A stretch of DNA of 18,516 nt from Nocardioides sp. GTDB lineage: Bacteria; Actinomycetota; Actinomycetes; Propionibacteriales; Nocardioidaceae. Shown here piece by piece: positions 11,796-18,516 of the stretch. Numbering within the stretch: the stretch's first letter is position 1; each line of letters opens with the position of its first letter. Where the stretch lies: contig NZ_JASLGR010000042.1 in the NCBI RefSeq assembly GCF_030150155.1, positions 1-18,516 of the forward strand, written 5' to 3'. The position numbers were made by a program, and so were the translations under genes. The notes under the pieces were generated by a model. That model did no database searches. It saw only the letters and a program-made list of their open reading frames with translations, and had not been told where the DNA came from.

Positions 11796-13145
11796 GTGAC
11801 CGTCTCGACCGATGAACTCAAGGCCCGCATCACCGCCGAACTCCCCGGAGCGCTCGAGGACCTCAAGCGCCTCGTCCGGATCCAGTCCGTCAGTGCCGAC
11901 CCCGCCCGGCTGGGTGAGGTCGAGAGGTCCGCGGAGCTGGTCCGCGACCTCTTCGTCGCCGAGGGCGTCGACGCCCGGATCGTGCGGGCCTTCGACGGCG
12001 CCCCGCCGGCCATCATCGGTGAGAAGAAGGGCCCCGAGGGCGCTCCCACGGTGCTGCTCTACGCCCACCACGACGTCCAGCCGGAGAACGACCACGCCGA
12101 CTGGACCCAGGACGACCCGTTCGAGCCCGAGCAGCGCGGCGACCGGCTCTACGGCCGTGGCACCGCCGACGACAAGGGCGGCGTGATCGCCCATGTCGCG
12201 GCCCTGCGCGCCCTGGGCGACGACCTGCCCGTCACCGTACGGCTCTTCATCGAGGGCGAGGAGGAGGTCGCCAGCGCGACCCTGCCCGACCTGCTGGAGA
12301 AGTTCAAGGACGAGCTCGAGGCCGACACCATCGTGATCGCCGACTCGGGCAACTGGGACATCGGCATCCCCGCGCTCACCACCAGCCTGCGCGGCATGAT
12401 CCGGATGGACATCGAGCTGCGCACCCTCAGCCACGCCGTCCACTCCGGGATGTGGGGCGGCCTGGCCCCCGACGGGATCATGGCGATGATCCGGCTGCTC
12501 AACACGCTCTGGAACGCCGATGGCTCCGCCGCCGTCGAGGGGCTGCTCGCGGGTCCGGCCGCCGACGTGGAGTACCCCGAGGAGCGGCTGCGCTCGGAGT
12601 CCGGCGCCCTGGCGACCACCGAGTGGGTCGGCCACGGCTCGGCCGTGGAGCGGATGTGGACCCAGCCCTCGATCACCGTCACCGGCTTCGACGCCCCCAA
12701 GGTCGACGGCGCCTCCAACACCCTGACCCCGGCCGCCCGTGCCCGGATCACGATCCGGATCGCCCCCGGCGACACCTCGGCCAACGCCGCGGCCCGCCTC
12801 GAGGCGCACCTGCGTGCCCACACCCCGTGGGGCGCCACCCTGTCCACGAAGCTGCTCGATGCGGGCGAGCCGATCGTGCTGCCCGCCTCCGGGACGTCGT
12901 ACGACGCTGCGCACAGCGCGTTCACCGAGGCCTGGGACGGCACCGCCCCGATCTCGATGGGGGTGGGCGGCTCGATCCCGTTCATCGCCGAGTTCCTCGA
13001 CGCGTTCCCGGCCGCCCAGGTGCTGGTGACCGGCGTGGAGGACCCCGACACCCGTGCCCACGGCCCCAACGAGGGCCTGCACCTGCCCGAGTACGAGCGC
13101 GTCCTGCTCGGCGAGGCCCTGCTGCTGCGCAACCTCGGCGCCTGA
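11796..13145 (+). CDS. M20-family dipeptidase (CNDP/PepV-like di-zinc metallopeptidase)
   Basis: A 449-aa protein, the normal length for the M20 dipeptidase group. Metal and catalytic residues are all present: His91 in YAHHDVQP, bridging Asp125 in GRGTADDKGG, catalytic Glu156 and ligand Glu157 in EGEEEVAS, Asp183 in IADSGNWD, and His421 in HGPNEGLH. His216 in HAVHSGMWGG, in the lid/dimerisation domain, matches the residue that reaches across the dimer in carnosinases. It is a cytoplasmic enzyme that probably cleaves dipeptides or related amides; the exact substrate is unknown. The GTG start gives MTVSTDELKARI and follows TAGTCT by 6 nt. It converges on the kinase pair with a gap of only 21 bp. 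Confidence 0.93.
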   Translation: MTVSTDELKARITAELPGALEDLKRLVRIQSVSADPARLGEVERSAELVRDLFVAEGVDARIVRAFDGAPPAIIGEKKGPEGAPTVLLYAHHDVQPENDHADWTQDDPFEPEQRGDRLYGRGTADDKGGVIAHVAALRALGDDLPVTVRLFIEGEEEVASATLPDLLEKFKDELEADTIVIADSGNWDIGIPALTTSLRGMIRMDIELRTLSHAVHSGMWGGLAPDGIMAMIRLLNTLWNADGSAAVEGLLAGPAADVEYPEERLRSESGALATTEWVGHGSAVERMWTQPSITVTGFDAPKVDGASNTLTPAARARITIRIAPGDTSANAAARLEAHLRAHTPWGATLSTKLLDAGEPIVLPASGTSYDAAHSAFTEAWDGTAPISMGVGGSIPFIAEFLDAFPAAQVLVTGVEDPDTRAHGPNEGLHLPEYERVLLGEALLLRNLGA

Positions 13146-13159
13146 GGCCGGCCCGCTGC

Positions 13160-13177
13160 CCGCCGCTCAGCCGGCGG
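13160..13177. terminator. Small GC hairpin between convergent genes
   Basis: CCGCCG (13160-13165) and CGGCGG (13172-13177) pair around a 6-nt loop. It overlaps the stop codon of the minus-strand kinase gene and lies 14 nt past the M20 stop. It is the only terminator-like structure between these convergent genes, and it is short with no T-run. Confidence 0.35.
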
Positions 13178-14771
13178 CGGTCAGCGGCAGGTAGATCCGC
13201 ACCGAGGTACCTTCGCCGGGCACCGTGGAGAGCTCGATCCGGCCTCCGTGGTGCTCGGCGACGCGCGAGGCGATCGCCAGCCCCAGGCCGTTGCCACTGA
13301 TCCCCTCGGTGTTCGCGCCCCGGTAGAACTCCTCGAAGACGTGCGGCTCGTCCTCGGCCAGGATCCCGATACCGGTGTCGGCGACGGTGATCTCCGCCTC
13401 GGTCGCCCCGCTGGCCACCGTCACGGTGACGGCACCCTGGGCGGTGTACTGGACGGCGTTGGTGATCACCGTGGTGAGGAGCTGGGTGAGCTCGTCCTCG
13501 TCGCCGCGCACCAGCGGGAACGCGCCGCTGCTGCGCACCCGCAGTGACAGCCCGGCGGCCATCGGGAAGACATGGTCGGCGACCTGGCGGGCCAGCGTGG
13601 CGACGTTGATCACCTCGGCCTCCCGGCTGCGCCGCGGGTCGGTGACCCGGGAGAAGAAGAGCAGGTCGTCGACCAGGCTCGTCATCTGCCCGACGTCGAC
13701 GGCGATCTCGGCGGTGGTCGCGGCGCCCGGGTCGTCCCCGACACCCGACTCCACACCCGACTCCGCACCACCGGCCTCACCATCGCGCAGCAGCGCGATC
13801 CGCTCCCCGATCCGACGCATCGGCGCCCGCAGCATCGCGGTGACGGTGTCGAGCAGGTCGTCCTGGTAGGCGTCGATCGCCTGCAGCTCATCGAGGTAGC
13901 GCCCCTGGGTCTCCAGCGTCCGGCGGGTGTAGAGCACCAGCCCGAGGTCGGCGCCGAGCGCCGTCGCGCCGCGGACCTGGGTCTCGGTCCAGGCCGGGGC
14001 GTCGGCGGTGCGGGCGATCAGCAGGGCGCCCAGGCACTCCTCGGTCGCCCCGATCGGGACCAGCAGCGCGTTGCCCAGCCCCGCCGCCCGCGACCAGCGC
14101 TGCACGTCGGCGCGGTTGCCTGCGGAGAGCCCCGCGGTCGCGGCGGTGTCGAACCGGTACGGCTCGGCCTCGCGACGCTGCCACGCCGATCGGGCGGCGG
14201 CGGTGAGGAAGTCGAGGGTCGCGGCGCCGGGGTGATCGGCCTGCCGGGTGACGACCAGCGTCGCCGAGCCGTCCAGGTTGAGGCTGTGCACCAGCACGTC
14301 CTCGGCCTGGTACGCCTCCTCGATCCGCTCGGCGATCTCCGGCCAGGCGGCCGCCGCGTCGTCGCTGGCCGCCAGCCGACGTACGGCGGACCGGCTGGCG
14401 TCGGCGGCACGGATCTGCTCCAGGTCGTGGCGCACGGCGATCGAGACCCGGATCGCGGTCTCGGCCTGCCGGGCGTAGCCGACCAGCAGGTCGATCTGGG
14501 CGGCGGTGAGCGGGCTGGGCCCCGGCACCGCACTGAGCCAGCCGATGGTGCTGCCGTCGATGTCGGTGAGGGTCTCGCTGAGCCGGCCCGCGGCGGGGTC
14601 GTCGTTCGGCGCCGCGCCGTCCACGGCGTGGGCCACGGTGACCATTCCGGCCGGCCCGGCCAGGCTCACCTGGCAGACCTGGAAGCCGAGCAGGTCGACC
14701 ACCGAGTCGGCGGTGAGCTGGAGGAAGGGGCCGAGTCCTGACTGCGGGTCGAGGCTGCCGGTGCCGTTCAC
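13167..14771 (-). CDS. Histidine-kinase-like GAF/ATPase protein lacking the phospho-acceptor histidine
   Basis: A 534-aa soluble protein starting at the GTG at 14771, which overlaps the upstream kinase stop by 4 bp (GTGA). Residues 10-115 and 125-285 look like GAF-type sensor domains. The dimerisation helix (about 296-328) reads DTVTAMLRAPM where the partner kinase has RTVAHELKNPL, so the His position is Ala312 (codon 13836-13838) and the next Glu is Met. A Gly/Glu-rich insert (330-352) splits the two helices. The ATPase domain is intact: N box TTVITNAVQYT (Asn438), G1 DTGIGI (465-470), EFYRG and G2 GNGLGLAI (493-500). It cannot autophosphorylate in the normal way. It may heterodimerise with, phosphorylate or inhibit its partner. 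The frame is open upstream to 16220, but that is partner-gene shadow. Confidence 0.85.
   Translation of the reverse strand: MNGTGSLDPQSGLGPFLQLTADSVVDLLGFQVCQVSLAGPAGMVTVAHAVDGAAPNDDPAAGRLSETLTDIDGSTIGWLSAVPGPSPLTAAQIDLLVGYARQAETAIRVSIAVRHDLEQIRAADASRSAVRRLAASDDAAAAWPEIAERIEEAYQAEDVLVHSLNLDGSATLVVTRQADHPGAATLDFLTAAARSAWQRREAEPYRFDTAATAGLSAGNRADVQRWSRAAGLGNALLVPIGATEECLGALLIARTADAPAWTETQVRGATALGADLGLVLYTRRTLETQGRYLDELQAIDAYQDDLLDTVTAMLRAPMRRIGERIALLRDGEAGGAESGVESGVGDDPGAATTAEIAVDVGQMTSLVDDLLFFSRVTDPRRSREAEVINVATLARQVADHVFPMAAGLSLRVRSSGAFPLVRGDEDELTQLLTTVITNAVQYTAQGAVTVTVASGATEAEITVADTGIGILAEDEPHVFEEFYRGANTEGISGNGLGLAIASRVAEHHGGRIELSTVPGEGTSVRIYLPLTAAG
13741..13764 (-). repeat. Exact 12-bp tandem duplication in the kinase-like gene
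   Basis: ACACCCGACTCC is repeated twice without interruption. On the minus strand it encodes a repeated Gly-Val-Glu-Ser unit in the flexible insert between the two dimerisation helices. It keeps the frame and looks like slippage in a loop under weak constraint. Confidence 0.85.
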
Positions 14772-16525
14772 GCGTCGGCCTCCGTCCCGTGCAGCGGCAG
14801 TCGCACCCGGAACAGGCTGCCCACGCCGAGGGCCGACTCGACCTCGATGGTGCCGCCCAGCCGGCCGACGATGCGGGCGGCGATGGTGAGCCCGAGACCG
14901 GTGCCGGGGCGGTCCTCGACGTTCGTGCCGCGGAAGAACTCGTGGAAGAGGCGCTTGCGGTCCTCCTCGCCGATCCCGATCCCCGAGTCGCTGACGGCGA
15001 GCTCGGCGTACTCCCCGTCCAGGCGTACGACGACCTGGACGGTGCCACCAGGGTCGGTGTACTTGACCGCGTTGCTGACCAGGTTCATCACCACCCGGTC
15101 CAGGGAGCTGGCCTCGCCGTCGACCAGCACCGGGGTGGGCGGCACCACCAGCACCAGCCGCAGTCCGCGGTCGTCGGGGCAGACCAGGTCGCAGGCCTCG
15201 GTGACCATCCGGCCGAGGTCGTGCGGGGTCGGGGCCACCGCCCGGGCCGAGGCCCGGGTGAGGGCGGAGAGGTCGTCGATCAGGCGGGACATCCGGCCCT
15301 CGGCGGTCGCCATCCGCGCCAGTGTACGGGGGACCTCGGTGGGGGCGAGCAGGCCCGACTCGATCAGCTCCAGGTTGGTGTTGAGCACGGTGAGCGGGTT
15401 CTTCAGCTCGTGCGCGACGGTGCGGATCAGGGTGGAGCGGCGGGTGTGGATCTCGCGCAGCTCGCGGGTGAGGACCTTCTGCTCCTCGGTCATCCGGGCG
15501 CTGACCAGCACCCGGCCCAGGTCGCGGCAGATCTCCAGCACGGTGTCGCGCTCGCGGTCGGTCCACAGCGTCCGCTCGGGTGGCCGGGCGAGGCTGAGCA
15601 GGCCGAGTGCCTCGCGGCCCGAGCCGATCGGGGCGGCCAGCAGGGAGCCGGCCCCGAGCGCGGTCAGGTAGGCCCGCAGCCGTTCCACGGCAGCGGGGCT
15701 GATCTCGCCCTGCTGCTGGTCGGGGCCGAGGACGAGCACCTCCTGGCGCTCCCAGAGCTCCTGGAAGACCGTGTCGATGGTGGCCCGCATGGCGTCGTCG
15801 GCGGCACCGGGGGCGGTCACGATCTGGAGGCTGGCGGTGTCCACGTCGAGCACCCGGATCCGGACGTGGGAGAGGCCGAAGAGCGTGGTGAGGCGTTCGG
15901 AGATGGCCACGAAGTCGTCGGCCAGCGGCGCGTTGATGGTGGCCTCGTTGACCAGCACCCGCGCTGCCTGGGCCAGCGAGGCCTGCTGGCTGAGGGAGCG
16001 GCGCTCGATCGCGGAGACCATCGCGCGGCCCGCCTGGGCGGCGTACCGGTTGAGCAGGTCGCGGGTGGCGTGGTCGGGGCGCCGTCCGCCGGGTGGCAGG
16101 TCGACGCTGAGCGAGCCGATCACGGTGCCGACGGAGTCGCACAGCGGCGCGATCAGGCAGTCCTCGGGGTCCCAGGCGTCCTCGGCGTCCACCGGCGCCA
16201 TCTCGGGCACCCAGCCCCACTCGGGGCCGATCGGGGTGGAGTCACCGGCGACGAACTTGAACAGTCCCCAGTCCTCGGCCTCGCGCAGCAGGGTGCGCAC
16301 CAGCGTGGCCGGGGTCCGCAGCGCGCGGATCTCGGCCTCCTCCTCGGGGGTGGCGCCGGCCACCGCGGCGACGTGGAAGTTGCCGTCCTCGCGCAGCACC
16401 GAGATCACCGCCATGCCGAAGCCGGCGTAGCCGATCAGCCCGTCGACGTACACCTGGAGCGAGGATCGCGTCAGTGCGTCGGGCCACGGCTCGGCCCCGG
16501 CCGAGAAGGAATGGCGAGGGGGCAC
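14768..16525 (-). CDS. Soluble GAF-GAF sensor histidine kinase
   Basis: A 585-aa protein without a transmembrane segment. Two GAF-type domains (about 20-175 and 190-345) precede a canonical transmitter. The H box is LIRTVAHELKNPLTVL with phospho-acceptor His372, the N box NLVSNAVKYT with Asn485, G1 SDSGIGIG (512-519), the F box FHEFFRG and G2 GTGLGLTIA (541-549). It should autophosphorylate in response to a cytoplasmic signal. No response regulator is encoded nearby, so the partner is elsewhere. It is co-transcribed with the kinase-like gene after it through a 4-bp overlap. The GTG start at 16525 has only a weak AGGT before it and could be a few codons off. It diverges from purF across 191 bp. 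Confidence 0.9.
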   Translation of the reverse strand: MPPRHSFSAGAEPWPDALTRSSLQVYVDGLIGYAGFGMAVISVLREDGNFHVAAVAGATPEEEAEIRALRTPATLVRTLLREAEDWGLFKFVAGDSTPIGPEWGWVPEMAPVDAEDAWDPEDCLIAPLCDSVGTVIGSLSVDLPPGGRRPDHATRDLLNRYAAQAGRAMVSAIERRSLSQQASLAQAARVLVNEATINAPLADDFVAISERLTTLFGLSHVRIRVLDVDTASLQIVTAPGAADDAMRATIDTVFQELWERQEVLVLGPDQQQGEISPAAVERLRAYLTALGAGSLLAAPIGSGREALGLLSLARPPERTLWTDRERDTVLEICRDLGRVLVSARMTEEQKVLTRELREIHTRRSTLIRTVAHELKNPLTVLNTNLELIESGLLAPTEVPRTLARMATAEGRMSRLIDDLSALTRASARAVAPTPHDLGRMVTEACDLVCPDDRGLRLVLVVPPTPVLVDGEASSLDRVVMNLVSNAVKYTDPGGTVQVVVRLDGEYAELAVSDSGIGIGEEDRKRLFHEFFRGTNVEDRPGTGLGLTIAARIVGRLGGTIEVESALGVGSLFRVRLPLHGTEADA

Positions 16526-16602
16526 GTGGGACCTGTGTTCGGCTCGGTGGACGTCAATCCGATTCGAGCGGGACGTCAGGGCGGCCGGTCATCCGTGCCC
16601 CC

Positions 16603-16709
16603 ATGACCCGGACATGACCCGAACCTCCCGAACCGACGAGCGGTGTGCCGCTCCCTGTCCCGCTGTTTCGGCTGGGGAATCGGCGGTTGCCGCTTCCCGT
16701 CCTTAGAAT
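16603..16709 (+). promoter_or_regulatory. purF upstream region: leaderless -10 and palindromes
   Basis: TAGAAT (16704-16709) ends 7 nt before the purF GTG at 16717. Just upstream, GGGAA-t-CGGC (16675-16684) pairs with GCCG-c-TTCCC (16689-16698), an interrupted 9-bp inverted repeat in the expected -35 region. GAGCGG-TGTG-CCGCTC (16638-16653) is a second, perfect hairpin. ATGACCCG is repeated at 16603-16610 and 16614-16621. The palindromes may be regulator sites for purF or the divergent kinase gene; none matches a purine operator I can name. Confidence 0.45.
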
Positions 16710-16716
16710 AAGGCAC

Positions 16717-18180
16717 GTGTGCGGCGTGTTCGGGGTGTGGGCGCCCGGCGAAGAAGTATCCAAGCTCACCTACTTCGGTCTGTATGCACTGCAGCACCGC
16801 GGACAAGAGTCCGCGGGCATCGCAGTGAGCAACGGCCGTCAGATCCTGGTCTACAAGGACATGGGCCTGGTCTCGCAGGTTTTCGACGAGACCACCCTTG
16901 ATTCCCTCAAGGGGCATATGGCCGTCGGCCATGCCCGGTACTCCACCACCGGTGCCAGCACCTGGCAGAACGCGCAGCCGACGTTCCGCCCGACGGCGCA
17001 CGGCTCGATCGCGTTGGGCCACAACGGCAACATCGTCAACACGCACGAGCTGCGGGCGATGGTCGAGGAGCTCGGTGACGCTCCCGACGAGGTGGAGATC
17101 CAGCGCTCCAACGGTGTCGCCCCGGCGACGAACGACACCTCGCTGCTGACCGAGCTGCTCGCCTACCACCCCGACGAGTCCGTCGAGGACCGTGCGATGG
17201 AGCTGCTGCCGAAGATCAGCGGTGCCTACTGCCTGGTCTGGATGGACGAGGACACGCTCTACGCGGCGCGTGACCCGCACGGCATCCGGCCGCTGGTGCT
17301 GGGCCGTCTCGACAACGGCTGGGTGGTCGCCTCCGAGGACGCCGCCCTGGCGACCGTCGGTGCGAGCATCGTCCGCGAGGTCGAGCCCGGCGAGATGATC
17401 ATCATCAACTCCGACGGCCTGCGCTCGCGCACGTTCGCCGAGCAGACCCGCAAGGGCTGTGTCTTCGAGTACGTCTACCTCGCCCGTCCCGACGCGACCA
17501 TCGCCGGTCGCGGGGTGCACGAGGCCCGGGTGGAGATGGGGCGCCAGCTGGCCCGCGAGTTCCCGGTCGACGCCGACCTGGTGATGCCGGTGCCCGAGTC
17601 GGGCACCCCGGCCGCGACCGGCTACGCCGAGGAGGCGGGCATCCCCTTCGGCCAGGGGTTCGTGAAGAACTCGTACGTCGGCCGCACCTTCATCCAGCCG
17701 TCGCAGACGCTGCGCCAGCTCGGCATCCGGCTCAAGCTCAACGCACTGGAGCACATGATCCGCGGCAAGCGGATCGTCGTGGTCGACGACTCGATCGTGC
17801 GCGGCAACACCCAGCGCGCCCAGATCCGGATGCTGCGTGAGGCCGGTGCGGCCGAGGTCCACGTCCGGATCTCCTCGCCGCCGGTGAAGTGGCCGTGCTT
17901 CTACGGCATCGACTTCGCCACCCGCGCCGAGCTGATCGCCAACGGCCTCGACGTCAACGAGATCGCCGCCTCCATCGGCGCCGACTCGCTGGGCTACATC
18001 TCGCTCGAGGGCATGATCGAGGCGACCCGTCAGCCCGCGGACCAGCTCTGCGCCGCGTGCTTCACCGGCGAGTATCCCGTCGCCCTCCCCGACGAGAGCC
18101 TGCTCGGCAAGCACCTGCTCGAGGTCTCGCTGCAGTCCCCGACGGCGGGCAAGGCCCTCCCGGTCCTCAACAACCCCTGA
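16717..18180 (+). CDS. purF: Amidophosphoribosyltransferase PurF
   Basis: A 487-aa enzyme that makes 5-phosphoribosylamine from PRPP and glutamine, the first and regulated step of purine synthesis. The Ntn glutaminase nucleophile is Cys2 (MCGVFGVW), exposed by removing Met1; there is no Bacillus-style propeptide. QHRGQESAGIA, GHARYSTTG and GHNGNIVN complete the glutaminase site. The PRPP loop is RIVVVDDSIVRGNT (352-365). Cys248, Cys394, Cys445 and Cys448 fall where the Bacillus-type enzyme binds [4Fe-4S], so this should be the iron-sulfur class. The GTG start is fixed by Cys2 and by TAGAAT 7 nt upstream. purM follows 29 bp later on the same strand, implying an operon. Confidence 0.97.
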   Translation: MCGVFGVWAPGEEVSKLTYFGLYALQHRGQESAGIAVSNGRQILVYKDMGLVSQVFDETTLDSLKGHMAVGHARYSTTGASTWQNAQPTFRPTAHGSIALGHNGNIVNTHELRAMVEELGDAPDEVEIQRSNGVAPATNDTSLLTELLAYHPDESVEDRAMELLPKISGAYCLVWMDEDTLYAARDPHGIRPLVLGRLDNGWVVASEDAALATVGASIVREVEPGEMIIINSDGLRSRTFAEQTRKGCVFEYVYLARPDATIAGRGVHEARVEMGRQLAREFPVDADLVMPVPESGTPAATGYAEEAGIPFGQGFVKNSYVGRTFIQPSQTLRQLGIRLKLNALEHMIRGKRIVVVDDSIVRGNTQRAQIRMLREAGAAEVHVRISSPPVKWPCFYGIDFATRAELIANGLDVNEIAASIGADSLGYISLEGMIEATRQPADQLCAACFTGEYPVALPDESLLGKHLLEVSLQSPTAGKALPVLNNP

Positions 18181-18209
18181 TCTCGCCAGCTCGATCCACG
18201 AGGAGTCCA

Positions 18210-18516
<307 letters not shown>

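Noticed and set aside
13167..16220. A 1017-codon open frame on the minus strand that would suggest one giant fused kinase.
   Set aside because: Its first two thirds are low-complexity Arg/Pro/Gly translation antisense in frame to the real 585-aa kinase. Recognisable protein begins only at the GTG at 14771, which overlaps the upstream stop by 4 bp.
14789..16606. A 605-codon open frame opposite the first kinase.
   Set aside because: Antisense shadow rich in Gly, Gln, Val and Asp. The kinase boxes on the minus strand are unambiguous.
16576..18114. A 512-codon open frame opposite purF.
   Set aside because: Antisense shadow of purF, which has all catalytic and iron-sulfur residues.

Overview
The window is high-GC actinobacterial chromosome. 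Gene order, protein style and the pairing of a SCP2-like gene with purF suggest Nocardioides or a close relative; this is inferred by recognition, as no 16S or other taxonomic marker is present. The backbone is de novo purine synthesis. purS-purQ (703-1622), purL (5396-7675) and purF-purM (16717 to the window end) all lie on the + strand, and accessory modules separate them. PurS, PurQ and PurL form FGAR amidotransferase (step 4), PurF makes phosphoribosylamine (step 1) and PurM makes AIR (step 5).

Layout. 1-112: a very long perfect hairpin merging into a 32-bp-period repeat array. 109-618 (-): two-TM membrane protein with a general-stress-protein-like domain. 703-1622: purSQ, ending in a strong hairpin terminator. 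1733-3184 (-): membrane-anchored DUF1906 glycoside-hydrolase-like protein with peptidoglycan-binding repeats. 3234-4658 (-) and 4803-5345 (+): divergent DHA2 efflux pump and TetR regulator around a palindrome-rich operator. 5396-7675: purL. 7692-8896: a PD-(D/E)XK (DUF559/Vsr-like) nuclease gene bracketed by two 65-bp hairpins of identical geometry. 8915-10620 (-) and 10689-11710 (+): a PhnB-like VOC protein and an MFS transporter, divergent from an ArsR regulator and a SCP2-like gene. 11796-13145: M20 dipeptidase. 13167-16525 (-): two overlapping GAF/histidine-kinase genes, the second lacking its phospho-acceptor histidine. 16717-18516: purF and the start of purM.

Two transporter/repressor pairs show the classical arrangement of a regulator controlling itself and a divergent exporter. 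Seven starts (purS, the DUF1906 gene, purL, the second MFS gene, arsR, the M20 gene and purF) have a TAnnnT -10-like hexamer 6-7 nt before the start codon, which points to leaderless transcripts. Genes inside operons, tetR and purM rely on overlaps or Shine-Dalgarno sites instead.

The most unusual items are the hairpin-flanked nuclease cassette, the hairpin and 32-bp repeat array at the left edge, and the histidine-less kinase coupled to a canonical one. No tRNA, rRNA, CRISPR array, transposase or integrase was seen. No gene-free stretch exceeds 300 bp; the longest are about 190 bp (16526-16716 and 7676-7861) and both are described.
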